Positions 1 through 8,928 are shown, numbered from the stretch's first letter. The stretch: DNA of 64,000 bases from CBDATA01 sp965215615 (GCA_965215615.1 OZ244068.1:2108001-2172000); one strand, 5' to 3'. Notes: a model not told the origin generated them from the letters alone. Numbers and translations: made by a program.

Positions 1-225
1 GAAGAGCGCGATCAGCGGTTTGCCCAGCACCGACTCGCCGACCTGCCGCAACTCGACCCGGGGAGAGGCGGCGGCAAGCTGCTCGTAGTACCCCCTGAGA
101 TCGTCCCAGAGCGCGAGCTGGTAGTCGTCGCCCGGCTCGAACCCGAGAACCGAGGCAGGCGTGGGAACCTGGGCGATGGCTGGCGAGGCAAGCGACAGGA
201 CGAGAGCAAGCGGGGCGAGTTTCAT
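1..225 (-). CDS. Secreted zinc carboxypeptidase, M14 family (N-terminal part, cut by window edge)
   Basis: Partial gene; 75 codons are visible from an ATG at 225 and it runs off the left edge. The protein starts with a signal peptide (about 18 residues, hydrophobic core rich in Leu and Ala, ending Ala-Ile-Ala). It continues with GFEPGDDYQLALW and VGESVLGKPL, the usual lead-in of secreted M14 peptidases, which cut C-terminal residues from peptides. The zinc-binding His/Glu motif lies outside the window, so activity cannot be judged. The ATG overlaps the ilvC stop (ATGA), and AAGGAG sits 5 bases upstream inside ilvC, so it is probably translated from the end of the ilv transcript. The family call rests only on this N-terminal region. 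Confidence 0.7.
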   Translation of the reverse strand, partial: MKLAPLALVLSLASPAIAQVPTPASVLGFEPGDDYQLALWDDLRGYYEQLAAASPRVELRQVGESVLGKPLIALF

Positions 226-1235
226 GTGGGCTCCTTGAGATCCACGGCGTCGAGGAAGGGCATCAGCTTGCGAAGGCGGGCACCCACCTCTTCGATCTGG
301 TGGCCCTGCTCCTCCTTGCGGCGAGCGAGGAAATTGGGCCTTCCGGCCGCATCTTCTTCGATCCACTCCCGGGCGTAGCCACCGTTCTGGACCTTCGCGA
401 GAATGCGGCGCATGGCGGCGCGGGTCTCCTCGGTGACGATCTGGCGGCCGCCGGTGTAATCGCCGTGCTCCGCGGTGTCGCTCACCGAGTACCGCATGTA
501 GTTGAGGCCGCCGCGATAGAACAGATCCACGATCAGCTTGAGCTCGTGGAGGCACTCGAAATAGGCGATCTCCGGCTGATAGCCGGCCTCGACCAGGGTG
601 TCGAAACCGGCCTTGACCAGTTCGCTGACCCCGCCGCAGAGAACGCTCTGCTCGCCGAAGAGATCGGTCTCGGCCTCTTCGGAGAAGGTCGTCCCGATCA
701 CTCCGGCGCGAGTAACCCCGATCCCGCGGGCGTAGGAGAGCGCGAGCGCCATGGCCCCGCCGGAAGCATCCTGCTCCACCGCCACGAGCGCCGGAGTTCC
801 CGCCCCTTCGAGGAAGAGCTCGCGCACCCGGTGCCCCGGGGATTTGGGGGCGATCAGGGAAACATCCACGTCGGGGGGAGGCACGATGGTTCCGAAGCGG
901 ATGTTGAACCCGTGCGCGAACAGAAGCGTCTTGCCCGCTTTCAGGTGGGGCGCGATCTGCTCCCGGTAGATTCCGGGCTGGGTCGTATCCGGGGTGAGGA
1001 GGACGAGGACATCCCCCCATGCGGCAGCCTCTGCCCCCGGAACCACCGTGAGCCCCTCGCTCTCGGCGCGCTCGCGGGAGCGGCTTCCGGCGTGAAGCGC
1101 GATCCGGACCTCCACGCCACTGTCCCGAAGGTTCAAGGCGTGGGCGTGGCCCTGGGAGCCATACCCGAAGACCGCGACCCGCTTTCCCTGGATGAGGCCG
1201 GGGTCTGCCGCATCGTCGTAGAAGATCTTCGCCAT
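222..1235 (-). CDS. ilvC: Ketol-acid reductoisomerase (class I)
   Basis: Second step of valine and isoleucine synthesis: Mg-dependent alkyl shift and NADPH reduction of acetolactate or acetohydroxybutyrate, in the cytoplasm. The 337 residues match the short class I form. The nucleotide-binding loop GYGSQGHAHALNL is at residues 24-36, followed by a Ser/Arg-rich stretch (SRSRE) that fits NADPH phosphate binding. AHGFNI and PKSPGHRVRELF follow. The C-terminal knotted domain carries the metal-ligand segments EEAETDLFGEQ and ECLHELKLIVDLFY. GGAGG lies 6 bases before the ATG. It is the third ilv gene of the operon, 78 bp after ilvN. Confidence 0.97.
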   Translation of the reverse strand: MAKIFYDDAADPGLIQGKRVAVFGYGSQGHAHALNLRDSGVEVRIALHAGSRSRERAESEGLTVVPGAEAAAWGDVLVLLTPDTTQPGIYREQIAPHLKAGKTLLFAHGFNIRFGTIVPPPDVDVSLIAPKSPGHRVRELFLEGAGTPALVAVEQDASGGAMALALSYARGIGVTRAGVIGTTFSEEAETDLFGEQSVLCGGVSELVKAGFDTLVEAGYQPEIAYFECLHELKLIVDLFYRGGLNYMRYSVSDTAEHGDYTGGRQIVTEETRAAMRRILAKVQNGGYAREWIEEDAAGRPNFLARRKEEQGHQIEEVGARLRKLMPFLDAVDLKEPT

Positions 1236-1313
1236 TTCGTCCCTCCGGGAGGCACCCGCGATGGATGCGGGCAGAAATCGGCGGCAAGGGTAGCAGGCCG
1301 TGGAGCCTGCCGA

Positions 1314-1886
1314 TCAGTCGTTCTGTCGGACTTCCTCGGCGTTCACCGGAGCGGGTGCGAGCCGGGCCCGCGGATCGGTCATCGCGCTCGCCTTGCCACG
1401 GGTCATGCCGACGAGCCCGGTGCGGACGATCTCCAGAATCCCGTAACTCCGGAGAACCTCGAAGAGGCCGTCTATCTTCTCGGGAGCGGCGGCCGCCTCG
1501 ATCACGAGCGACTCCGGCGCGACATCCACGAGGCGTGCGCCGGTGGCGCTCGCGAGCTGGATCAGATCGCCGCGGTTTTCCGGGGTCGCCGCCACTTTGA
1601 ACATCGCGAGTTCCTTGCGAATCATCGGAGAGTCGTGGAGCGCCTCCACCCGGAGCACGTTCACCAGCTTGTAGAGCTGCGCCGCCAGCCGGACCGCGCC
1701 GGCGTGGTCGGTGAGGACGACGATCGTCATCCGGGAGATCCCGGCGTTCCGCGCCGGCCCCACGGTCACCGATTCGATGTTGAATCCCCGCCGCCGGAAG
1801 AGCGAGGTGACCCGGTTCAGAACCCCCGGTCGATCTTCCACCCACAGCGCGAAAACACGGGGGGTCACCGAACCACTGGTCACCAC
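1314..1886 (-). CDS. ilvN: Acetolactate synthase small (regulatory) subunit
   Basis: Regulatory subunit that binds valine and activates the IlvB catalytic subunit. The N-terminal ACT domain is clear (FALWVEDRPGVLNRVTSLF, then the glycine turn RRRGFNIESVTVG), followed by the second regulatory domain (FKVAATPENRGDLIQLA...). The length of about 190 residues is usual for the family. Two GTG codons sit in tandem at 1886 and 1883. The second makes a GTGA overlap with the ilvB stop, so the start may be 1883 (189 residues). The final 20 or so residues are poorly conserved. Strongly coupled to ilvB. Confidence 0.95.
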   Translation of the reverse strand: MVTSGSVTPRVFALWVEDRPGVLNRVTSLFRRRGFNIESVTVGPARNAGISRMTIVVLTDHAGAVRLAAQLYKLVNVLRVEALHDSPMIRKELAMFKVAATPENRGDLIQLASATGARLVDVAPESLVIEAAAAPEKIDGLFEVLRSYGILEIVRTGLVGMTRGKASAMTDPRARLAPAPVNAEEVRQND

Positions 1887-3601
1887 TCGCGCTCCCGGTG
1901 AAGCAGGATGCCCTCCTCCGGACGGCGGATCATCTCACGGAGATCCTTCCCGGTGGGAACCATCGGATACACAGTGTCTTCGGGTGTCACCTGGAAATCC
2001 AGCACTACCGTCCGATCCTCGGCGCGGGCGCGCTCGACCGCCGGAATCATCTGCTTGCGGGAAGTCACCGTCTCGGAGGCAAGCCCGAAGCTCTCGGCGA
2101 GGCGGGCGAAATCGGGGCTCAGCAGCGGCGTGCCGGAGTAACGCCCCCGGTAGAAGAACTCCTGCCACTGGCGCACCATGCCGAGATAGCCGTTGTTGAT
2201 GATGGCGACGTGAATCTTGAGGCGTTCCTGGGCGATGGTCGCGAGCTCGCACATCGTCATCTGGAAACCGCCGTCGCCGACGACCGCCCACACTTCATCA
2301 TCCGGCCGCGCCATCTTCGCTCCGATAGCGGCGGGCAGCGCGAAACCCATGGAACCGAGCCCGCCGGAAGTGATGAGGCTGCGCCGGTGGTCGTGCCGGT
2401 AGTACTGGGCTTCCCACATCTGGTGCTGGCCGACATCGGTGACCACGACGGCCTTGCCCTCGGTCATCTTCCAGATGTCGTGGATGACGTGCGCGGCGTG
2501 GAAGTGGCCGGTGTCGGGGAGATTCTGGATATCCCGGACCGCGCTGTCTCCCCGCATCGCCCGGATCCGCTTGTTCCAGGCCACATGCCCTCCTCGCGCC
2601 ACCGAAGGCAGCAGCCGGTCCAGTACCGCCGCCAGGTCGCCGGCGAGCGCCACGTCCACCCGGACGTTCTTGTTGAACTCGGAGGGGTCTATGTCGATGT
2701 GGATCTTCTTCGCGTTCCGGGCATAGCGGGCGGGATCCCCGGTCACCCGGTCGTCGAAACGCATCCCCAGCGCGATCAGAAGGTCCGCTTCCTGGATAGC
2801 CTGGTTGACCCAGGCCTCCCCATGCATCCCCATCATGCCGAGGTTCAGCGGATGCGAGGCGGGCACCGCGCCGATTCCCAGCAGGGTCATCGCCATCGGG
2901 ATCTGGACGCGCTCGGCCAGCGCAAGCACCTGCGCGCCGGCCCCCGAGAGTTCGATGCCACGGCCGGCGAGGATGAGGGGCCGCTTCGATCCGGCGATCA
3001 GTTTGGCCGCTTCCATGTAGGCGGCATCCGAAGGGCTTGGCTCCGGGCTGTAGCCGGGCAGTTCGATGGTTCCCGGATCCCAGCGACCACAGGTCGAAGC
3101 CTCCTGGGCATCCTTCGTGATATCCACCAGCACCGGGCCCGGCCGTCCCGACCGCGCCACGTAGAACGCTTCGTGGAGCGCGGGAGCGATCTCGTTCACA
3201 TCGGAAACCAGGTAGTTGTGCTTGGTGATGGGAAGCGTGACGCCGGTCACATCCACTTCCTGGAAGGCATCGGTTCCGATCACCTTGCCCGGGACCTGGC
3301 CGGTCACGCAGACGACCGGCGATGAATCGAGCATCGCGGTCGCAATCCCGGTGACCATGTTGGTCGCCCCCGGGCCGGAAGTTGCGATCGCGACCCCGAC
3401 TCCCCCGCTGGCGCGGGCGAAGCCGTCCGCCATGTGGGTCGCGCCCTGTTCGTGGCGCACCAGCACGTGTCGGATCGGGTAATCGAGAAGCGCGTCGTAG
3501 GCGGGGAGGATGGCACCGCCGGGATATCCGAAAACAGTACGGACTCCTTCGGCGAGCAGCGTCTCCCAGAGAATCTGCGCCCCCGTGCGCGAGACGGTCA
3601 T
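1880..3601 (-). CDS. ilvB: Acetolactate synthase large (catalytic) subunit
   Basis: Thiamine-diphosphate enzyme that condenses two pyruvates, or pyruvate and 2-oxobutyrate, at the start of valine, leucine and isoleucine synthesis. 573 residues, full length. The TPP-activating Glu is in RHEQGATHMADGFA (about residue 51). The FAD/pyruvate domain follows, and the TPP/Mg motif GDGGFQMTMCELAT...NNGYLGMVRQWQ is in the C-terminal third. The ATG at 3601 overlaps the stop of the HIT gene (ATGA), and its own stop overlaps ilvN. No T-box, leader peptide or attenuator is visible ahead of the operon. Confidence 0.97.
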   Translation of the reverse strand: MTVSRTGAQILWETLLAEGVRTVFGYPGGAILPAYDALLDYPIRHVLVRHEQGATHMADGFARASGGVGVAIATSGPGATNMVTGIATAMLDSSPVVCVTGQVPGKVIGTDAFQEVDVTGVTLPITKHNYLVSDVNEIAPALHEAFYVARSGRPGPVLVDITKDAQEASTCGRWDPGTIELPGYSPEPSPSDAAYMEAAKLIAGSKRPLILAGRGIELSGAGAQVLALAERVQIPMAMTLLGIGAVPASHPLNLGMMGMHGEAWVNQAIQEADLLIALGMRFDDRVTGDPARYARNAKKIHIDIDPSEFNKNVRVDVALAGDLAAVLDRLLPSVARGGHVAWNKRIRAMRGDSAVRDIQNLPDTGHFHAAHVIHDIWKMTEGKAVVVTDVGQHQMWEAQYYRHDHRRSLITSGGLGSMGFALPAAIGAKMARPDDEVWAVVGDGGFQMTMCELATIAQERLKIHVAIINNGYLGMVRQWQEFFYRGRYSGTPLLSPDFARLAESFGLASETVTSRKQMIPAVERARAEDRTVVLDFQVTPEDTVYPMVPTGKDLREMIRRPEEGILLHREREW

Positions 3602-4044
3602 GCTGCGCCCTCACTCCCGAGCGCTTCCCGGATGGAAGCCGCCATCCGCTCACCCTCGCCCTGATCGAGCGAACCGGGGTTCCAGCGGAGCGAAAGCCCT
3701 CCCCCGGAAACTCCCCGGGGGCCAGGATGGGGGATCACATGGAAGTGCACATGAGGCACCGACTGTCCGGCAGGGGCACCGTTGTTCTGAAGGATGTTGC
3801 AGTGGGGAGTCCCGGTGGCGGCGGCGACCGCCCGGCAGATCCGCGGCAGCACCCGCCCGATCGCCGCTGCCGAGGCATCGGAGAGCTCACCGAGCGTCTT
3901 TCGGCTCTCCCGGGGCACGACCAGAACATGTCCGGAGCTTTGGGGCGCGATGTCGAGGAAGGCGAAGACCATGTCGTCCTCATGAACGATGTGACTCGGA
4001 ATTTCGCCGGCCGCGATGCGGTCGAACAGGGTGGGAGCGCTCAC
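3598..4044 (-). CDS. HIT-family nucleotide hydrolase/transferase
   Basis: Small histidine-triad protein, 148 residues. FDRIAAGEIPSHIVHEDD at the N-terminus and HVHFHVIPH near the C-terminus are diagnostic; the His-x-His-x-His triad is complete. Family members hydrolyse nucleoside phosphoramidates such as AMP-lysine; the true substrate here is unknown. The GTG at 4044 is chosen because the family core (SAPTLFDRI) begins right after it, although the frame stays open further upstream. It is the first gene of the HIT-ilvB-ilvN-ilvC-M14 transcript. A TAGAGT hexamer lies 7 bases before the GTG and no Shine-Dalgarno is seen, which suggests a leaderless mRNA. Confidence 0.92.
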   Translation of the reverse strand: MSAPTLFDRIAAGEIPSHIVHEDDMVFAFLDIAPQSSGHVLVVPRESRKTLGELSDASAAAIGRVLPRICRAVAAATGTPHCNILQNNGAPAGQSVPHVHFHVIPHPGPRGVSGGGLSLRWNPGSLDQGEGERMAASIREALGSEGAA

Positions 4045-4051
4045 GGGGTCA

Positions 4052-4057
4052 ACTCTA
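4052..4057 (-). promoter_or_regulatory. Candidate -10 element of the HIT-ilvBNC operon
   Basis: TAGAGT on the minus strand, 7 bases before the GTG of the HIT gene, in the 68-bp gap between divergent genes. It keeps the T-A-n-n-n-T positions of a sigma-70 -10 box. No convincing -35 is visible. If used, transcription would begin at or next to the start codon. Confidence 0.4.
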
Positions 4058-4098
4058 GCGAGCGGCGGGGGTCCGGGGGGATTTCCCGGAAGCTGCCG

Positions 4099-4104
4099 TA
4101 CCAT
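4099..4104 (+). promoter_or_regulatory. Candidate -10 element of the MDR oxidoreductase gene
   Basis: TACCAT on the plus strand, 8 bases before the ATG at 4113, with no Shine-Dalgarno between them. It has the T-A-n-n-n-T form. The distance fits a leaderless transcript. No -35 match is apparent. Confidence 0.35.
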
Positions 4105-4112
4105 TCGCACCG

Positions 4113-5120
4113 ATGAAGCGCTGGACGTTCTCCGAATTCGGGGCCGGGAACCTCCGCTTCGAGGATGGAGAACGGCCGCACTGTGGCGAGAACGAAGTGC
4201 TCGTCGAACTGCGCGCCGCATCCTTGAACTACCGGGACGTGCTGGTTCTGGACGGCCTCTACAACCCCCGGATGCCGCTTCCCCAGACGCCGGTCAGCGA
4301 CGGTGCCGGAATCGTCGTCGAAGTCGGGCGGGAAATACGGGATTTCGCGCCAGGAGACCATGTGATCACCCATCCGGCGGTCGGTTGGGAAGACGGGCCG
4401 TTTCGGAGGGAGTTCGCACGAGCGACGCTCGGCGGACCGGGACCCGGAATGGGCCAGGAGTTCGTCTCGCTTCCCGAAGCAGCACTCGTCCGGGCACCGG
4501 CCGGCTGGACGCACGAAGAAGCGTCCACCCTGCCGATCGCCGCGCTCACCGCGTGGAGCGCTCTCGTCACCGAGGGTCCGGTCCGCGCCGGCCAGACCGT
4601 GCTGACTCTCGGGACCGGCGGGGTGTCCCTTTTCGCCCTCCAGATCGCAAAGGAACTCGGTGCCCGCGTCATCATCACCTCCAGCTCTCACGAAAAGCTC
4701 GAGCGAGCCAGAGCGCTCGGGGCCGATCACGGAATCCACCGGCTGGAGGATCCGGACTGGGACAACGCCGTCCGCGGGTTCACCGGCGGGGAAGGCGCGG
4801 ATTTCGTCGTCGAGAACGGGGGTGCCGGCACCCTCGGGCAATCCCTCCGGGCGACCGCTTCCGGCGGGGTGGTGGCGCTTCTCGGAGCGCTCACCGGCCT
4901 CACCGCTCCCGTTCCGCTCGCTCCCGCCATCATGCGCCGGATCCGGATCGCCGGGATCATGACCGACTGCCGACGCGCGCTCCGGGATCTGGTCGCGTTC
5001 GTCGAAACGCACGAATTCCGGCCGGTGGTGGATCAGGTATTTCCGCTCCCGGCACTGCCGAAAGCGCTCGCCACCATGCGCTCCGGCTCGCACTTCGGCA
5101 AGATCGTCCTGAAAATCTGA
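4113..5120 (+). CDS. Zinc-independent MDR-family NAD(P)-dependent oxidoreductase
   Basis: Medium-chain dehydrogenase/reductase, 335 residues. The GroES-like N-terminal fold contains NYRDVLVLDGLY and SDGAGIVVEVG. The Rossmann domain has TLGTGGVSLFALQIAKELGA, followed by SSSHEKLERARALGADHGI. The family reduces or oxidises alcohols, aldehydes or quinones with NAD(P)H. The catalytic zinc ligands of classical alcohol dehydrogenases (Cys early, His-Glu pair) are not present, so it groups with quinone oxidoreductase-like members; the substrate cannot be read from sequence. It ends 4 bases before the next gene, so the two are probably co-transcribed. Confidence 0.88.
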   Translation: MKRWTFSEFGAGNLRFEDGERPHCGENEVLVELRAASLNYRDVLVLDGLYNPRMPLPQTPVSDGAGIVVEVGREIRDFAPGDHVITHPAVGWEDGPFRREFARATLGGPGPGMGQEFVSLPEAALVRAPAGWTHEEASTLPIAALTAWSALVTEGPVRAGQTVLTLGTGGVSLFALQIAKELGARVIITSSSHEKLERARALGADHGIHRLEDPDWDNAVRGFTGGEGADFVVENGGAGTLGQSLRATASGGVVALLGALTGLTAPVPLAPAIMRRIRIAGIMTDCRRALRDLVAFVETHEFRPVVDQVFPLPALPKALATMRSGSHFGKIVLKI

Positions 5121-5124
5121 CACC

Positions 5125-6123
5125 ATGGGACACGCTTTCCCCGCGCGGGAGACCTTCCTCGTCACCGGTGCCGCCGGCTTCATCGGGAGCCACTTCGTGG
5201 AGCGGCTGCTCGAACGCCGCCCCGAGGCCCGGATCGTCTCGGTGGACAAGCTCACCTACGCCGGGTCGCTCACCCATCTGGAGCCGGTCATGGACGATCC
5301 ACGGCATCGCTTCGTCCGGGCCGACATCTGCGACGAACCGGCCATGACTCCGCTGGTCGCCGAAGCGGATGTCCTGGTCAACCTCGCCGCCGAGACGCAT
5401 GTGGACCGGGCCATCGGCGACGCTGTTGCGTTCGCCCGCACCGACAACCTCGGAGCCGCCGTCCTGCTCGAAGCCTTCCGGAAAGCCGGCCGGGGGCGTC
5501 TCTTTCTCCAGGTTTCCACCGACGAGGTCTATGGCCCCCTGATCGCCGGCGAAGCCCGGGAAGATGCCCCGCTCGCGCCCACCAATCCGTATTCGGCGAG
5601 CAAGGCGGGGGCGGATCTACTGGCTCTGGCGTGGGCCACGACCCACGGGGCACCGGTGATCGTCACCCGTGGCACCAACACCTACGGACCACGCCAGCAC
5701 CCGGAGAAGATGATCCCGGCCTTCACCCGGGCGGCGCTCGCAGGTCGTCCCCTGCCCCTTTACGGCGATGGGCGGCAGATCCGGAACTGGCTTCATGTGG
5801 AGGACCATTGCGCGGCGCTCGACCTGCTGCTCGACCGCGGCGAACCGGGGCGCATCTACAACGTGGGAGGCGGCGAGGAGTCCACCAATCTGGCGATGGC
5901 CCGCCGCATCCTGGATCTGGTGGAACGGCGAACCGGGATTCGTGGACGAATCGAACAGGTGGCGGACCGGCCGGGCCACGATTATCGCTACGGGCTCGAC
6001 GGGCGACGGCTTTCGAACCTCGGGTGGCGGCCCCGGATCCCACTCGACGCAGGCCTCGAGGCGACGGTGGCCTGGATCGCGGGGCGGGTTTCAGGCGTGC
6101 GCGAGGCGCCTGCGATCGCCTGA
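5125..6123 (+). CDS. rfbB: dTDP-glucose 4,6-dehydratase
   Basis: Extended SDR, 332 residues, likely to convert dTDP-glucose to the 4-keto-6-deoxy sugar, an early step to rhamnose and other deoxysugars of surface glycans. Features: NAD loop GAAGFIGSH (about residues 15-23), VDKLTYAG, the diagnostic STDEVYG with Thr-Asp-Glu, the catalytic YSASK, and RPGHDYRYGLD near the C-terminus. It is a little shorter than enterobacterial RfbB (about 355). The rest of the rhamnose set (rfbA, C, D) is not nearby, so a related nucleotide-sugar dehydratase remains possible. Its last 33 bases overlap the convergent transporter gene. Confidence 0.85.
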   Translation: MGHAFPARETFLVTGAAGFIGSHFVERLLERRPEARIVSVDKLTYAGSLTHLEPVMDDPRHRFVRADICDEPAMTPLVAEADVLVNLAAETHVDRAIGDAVAFARTDNLGAAVLLEAFRKAGRGRLFLQVSTDEVYGPLIAGEAREDAPLAPTNPYSASKAGADLLALAWATTHGAPVIVTRGTNTYGPRQHPEKMIPAFTRAALAGRPLPLYGDGRQIRNWLHVEDHCAALDLLLDRGEPGRIYNVGGGEESTNLAMARRILDLVERRTGIRGRIEQVADRPGHDYRYGLDGRRLSNLGWRPRIPLDAGLEATVAWIAGRVSGVREAPAIA

Positions 6124-6828
6124 CCGATCCGATTCCGGGTCGTGGGGCTCGATCCCCAGGCGTTCGCGGACGAACCAGACCGCGAGGTAGATGAGCGGCG
6201 TGTCCACGAGGGCGACCATCCACTTGAAGATCACTCCGTTCGCGATCAGATAGGGCAAGCGGGCCATCGTCAGTTCTTCGACACCGAAGAGGGCGAGCAG
6301 CGTCGCGACGAGCGCGGTGTCCACCAGTTGCGAAACGAAGGTGGAGGCGTTGTTGCGCAGCCAGAGATGACGCCCCCCGGTCACCCGCTTCCAGAAATGG
6401 AACATCCGGATATCGAGATACTGGGCACCGAGATACGCCCCCATCGAAGCGAGGAGCGCAACCGACTGGAGTCCGAACACTTCGTGGAACACGGCATCGT
6501 CCACCCGGCTCCAGTCGGCGGCCGGAACCGCATCCGAAACGAAGACCAGGATGCCCACGAAAACGCTCGCCACGAGTCCGGCGGTGACCAGTCGGCTGAC
6601 CCGCCGGCGGCCGAAGAACTCGGAGAGCACGTCGGTGCAGATGAAGGTCACCGGGTAGGCGAGGATTCCAACCGAGAGCTCCATCCTCGGTTCGAGCCCG
6701 AGATGGGCGAGCAGCGGAAACTCCCAGACGAAGAATTTCCGGAAGATGAGGTTGCAGGCGACGAGAGCCGCGAGGAAGATCGCCGAGAGATAGAGGAATA
6801 CCTGCTCCGCGGCCTGGTCCCGGTTCAC
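6091..6828 (-). CDS. Queuosine precursor transporter (YhhQ/VUT family)
   Basis: Inner-membrane protein of 245 residues with about six hydrophobic helices. YPVTFICTDVLSEFFGRRRV, LRNNASTFVSQLVDT and GVIFKWMVALVDTPLIYL are the signature regions of the YhhQ (VUT) family, which imports queuine or preQ precursors for tRNA modification. The GTG at 6828 overlaps the stop of aguB (GTGA), so it is coupled to the agmatine genes, although no shared function is known. The C-terminus is polar (DPESDRSGDRRR) and overlaps the end of rfbB on the other strand by 33 bp. The substrate is inferred from the family. Confidence 0.9.
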   Translation of the reverse strand: MNRDQAAEQVFLYLSAIFLAALVACNLIFRKFFVWEFPLLAHLGLEPRMELSVGILAYPVTFICTDVLSEFFGRRRVSRLVTAGLVASVFVGILVFVSDAVPAADWSRVDDAVFHEVFGLQSVALLASMGAYLGAQYLDIRMFHFWKRVTGGRHLWLRNNASTFVSQLVDTALVATLLALFGVEELTMARLPYLIANGVIFKWMVALVDTPLIYLAVWFVRERLGIEPHDPESDRSGDRRRLAHA

Positions 6829-7703
6829 CGGCGGATTCCCTCGCCGGGAGCGATCTGGCACAGTCCGTCGTAGGTATCCACCCGTCGATCCCGCAGGAAC
6901 TGAAGCAATTCCCGGGCACTCCGGATCCGCTCCCGGTCGATGTTCGCGGTGACGAGCGTCGGCTGTTCGCCGGCCTGCGCCACGACTTCTCCAAGTGGAT
7001 CCGCGATGAAGCTGCCGCCGTAGAAGGAGGCTTCCCCTTCGCTTCCCACCCGGTTGGCGGCCCCCACGAAAACTCCGTTCGCGATGGCGTGCGCGCGCAT
7101 CGCGGTCCTCCAGGCATCTTCGCTGGAGTATCCGGGCCGATCGGGCTCCGATCCGATGGCCGTCGGAAACAGCAGCAATTCCGCGCCGCCGAGCGCCAGG
7201 CTGCGCGCCGCTTCGGGAAACCACTGATCCCAGCAGATGCCCACCCCGATCCGGCCGTGGGCCGTATTCCAGACCGGATAGCCAAGGTCGCCCGGCGTGA
7301 AGTAGTACTTCTCGTGGTAGCCGGGGCCGTCGGGGATGTGGTTCTTCCGGTAGCGGCCGAGCAGCGAACCGTCGGCATCGAAGACGAGAGCCGTGTTGAA
7401 CGAAACCCCGGGTGCTGCCGCCTCGAAGACCGGAACCACCAGAACGAGGCCCAGCTCGCCGGCAAGACGGCCGAGCTCCCCGGCGCGGGCCGAAGGCTGC
7501 GGCTCGGCCAGCCGACAGAAGTTCACATCCACCCGAGCCGGGAAATACGGCAGGTCGTAGAGTTCGGGCAGACAGACGATCCGGGCACCACCGGCTGCGG
7601 CCTCCCGGACCGCTTCGAGCGCGGCGCGGTGGGCGGTGTCCCGGTCGGCTTCCACCGCCCGCTGCACGAGGGCGAGACGAACACCGGTCGGGCGCGGGGG
7701 CAC
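6825..7703 (-). CDS. aguB: N-carbamoylputrescine amidase
   Basis: Carbon-nitrogen hydrolase of 292 residues with the full catalytic triad: Glu in CLPELYDLPYF, Lys in GRYRKNHIPDG, Cys in GICWDQWFPE. These motifs, plus the YHEKYYFTPGD loop, are typical of AguB, which turns N-carbamoylputrescine into putrescine, CO2 and ammonia. It starts with GTG at 7703, 10 bases after the aguA stop, which supports the pathway call. The next gene overlaps by four bases. It would supply putrescine for polyamine synthesis or catabolise agmatine. Confidence 0.94.
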   Translation of the reverse strand: MPPRPTGVRLALVQRAVEADRDTAHRAALEAVREAAAGGARIVCLPELYDLPYFPARVDVNFCRLAEPQPSARAGELGRLAGELGLVLVVPVFEAAAPGVSFNTALVFDADGSLLGRYRKNHIPDGPGYHEKYYFTPGDLGYPVWNTAHGRIGVGICWDQWFPEAARSLALGGAELLLFPTAIGSEPDRPGYSSEDAWRTAMRAHAIANGVFVGAANRVGSEGEASFYGGSFIADPLGEVVAQAGEQPTLVTANIDRERIRSARELLQFLRDRRVDTYDGLCQIAPGEGIRR

Positions 7704-7713
7704 GCGGCGGAGT

Positions 7714-8922
7714 CTAGCCGGCCGCCCGGACGGGTTCGTGCTGCGTCATGCAGTGGATTCCGCCTCCGCCGAAATTCGCGGCGCGCGGATCGAAACCGAG
7801 AACCCGGCGGCCGGGAAACGCGGTGGAAAGCACCCGTCGCGCCTTCTCGTCCTTCACCCGCACCGATTCAGGACTCCCCGGCCTCGCATAAAGCGGCGCG
7901 AACACCAGCCCGTTCGTGACATGGAAGTTCGCGTAACTCGCCGCCGCCACCACCGGAATCGGCTGGCCGGCGGGGGTTCTCGCCAGTTTTCGGACGAAGT
8001 CGAAAAGGCCGTCTCCGGGCTCGAGGGTCGCGAACATCGGGTCGGGAGTGGGAAGCCGCAGGATGCGGAAAGGCCTCCCGTCCGGGTCGCGGGCCGCGAG
8101 GAGCCGCCGGTGGTTCTCCTCGAGCCGTTCGTGGCTCCGGGCGGCGATTTCGTCCCGCTCGCGATCCTCGGGCGCAACCTCGGCGAGCAGGATCGTCCGA
8201 GGGTCGGCGAAGCGCGCGAATTCGTCCACGTGGCCCCCGGTGGCGGCCGCCGTCCAGACACCACCGGGGAGCGGTCCCCCGGTCGTGAGGTCGTCCTCCG
8301 CCATGCCTTCGGCGAGCCACAGAATCCGGGTCACGCCGAGAACCCGTCGATATTCCGCCTCGATCTCCGCCGTCGTCCACTCCGGGTTTCGCTGTGTTTC
8401 CACCGCCTCGACGAGGAGCAGCGTCCCGGCTCCGTTCGTGTCCCGCGCGCCTCCTTCGCTGATGAGCGGCGAACGGACGACCGGAATGCCGAGGCGCTCC
8501 GCGATCCGCTCCGCGATGGCCCCTTCCAGCCGGGAGGCGGGCGAATCCCGGCTCTCGTACCCCCACATGTTGAACCCGAAACGGGCGATACGGAGGCCTC
8601 CCCGATCTCCCGTGAGGAAGACCGGTCCGGTATCGCGCATCCAGATGTCCACGTGTGGAACCGGATGGAGCCGGACTCCACCCGTGACACCCGCCCCGGC
8701 AAGCCGACGGGCGAGGCTTCCGGCCTCCTGGTCATCGCGAACGAGGAGTTCGATCCCGACCCGGCCGCGGGCCGCCGCGATCAGCCTGAAAATCAGGTCG
8801 TCCACCGGATGGCCGCGCCGGTTCTCGTACGTCGGCCACGCCATCCAGATCGCCCGCTGGGGTTCGAACTCGGCAGGAAGGCGGAATTGTTCGCCGGATG
8901 CGGAGCGCCACCCGCTCGCCAT
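7714..8922 (-). CDS. aguA: Agmatine deiminase
   Basis: Converts agmatine to N-carbamoylputrescine. The 402-residue protein shows the guanidine-modifying fold motifs WMAWPTYENRRGHP, HVDIWMRDTGPVF, the FNMWGYE segment, GGHVDEFARF, and the nucleophilic Cys in GGGGIHCMTQHEP near the C-terminus. It is somewhat longer than common AguA (about 365), through inserts in the middle. It is the first gene of aguA-aguB-transporter. A TATATT hexamer sits 6 bases before the ATG and no ribosome-binding site is seen, so a leaderless mRNA is likely. Confidence 0.94.
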   Translation of the reverse strand: MASGWRSASGEQFRLPAEFEPQRAIWMAWPTYENRRGHPVDDLIFRLIAAARGRVGIELLVRDDQEAGSLARRLAGAGVTGGVRLHPVPHVDIWMRDTGPVFLTGDRGGLRIARFGFNMWGYESRDSPASRLEGAIAERIAERLGIPVVRSPLISEGGARDTNGAGTLLLVEAVETQRNPEWTTAEIEAEYRRVLGVTRILWLAEGMAEDDLTTGGPLPGGVWTAAATGGHVDEFARFADPRTILLAEVAPEDRERDEIAARSHERLEENHRRLLAARDPDGRPFRILRLPTPDPMFATLEPGDGLFDFVRKLARTPAGQPIPVVAAASYANFHVTNGLVFAPLYARPGSPESVRVKDEKARRVLSTAFPGRRVLGFDPRAANFGGGGIHCMTQHEPVRAAG

Positions 8923-8928
8923 CCCGCC

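Noticed and set aside
1236..1313. Attenuator or riboswitch within the ilv operon gap
   Set aside because: No leader peptide rich in Val/Leu/Ile, no T-box motif and no terminator hairpin seen.
300..1901. 533-codon plus-strand frame opposite ilvC and ilvN
   Set aside because: Antisense shadow; both minus-strand genes are certain.
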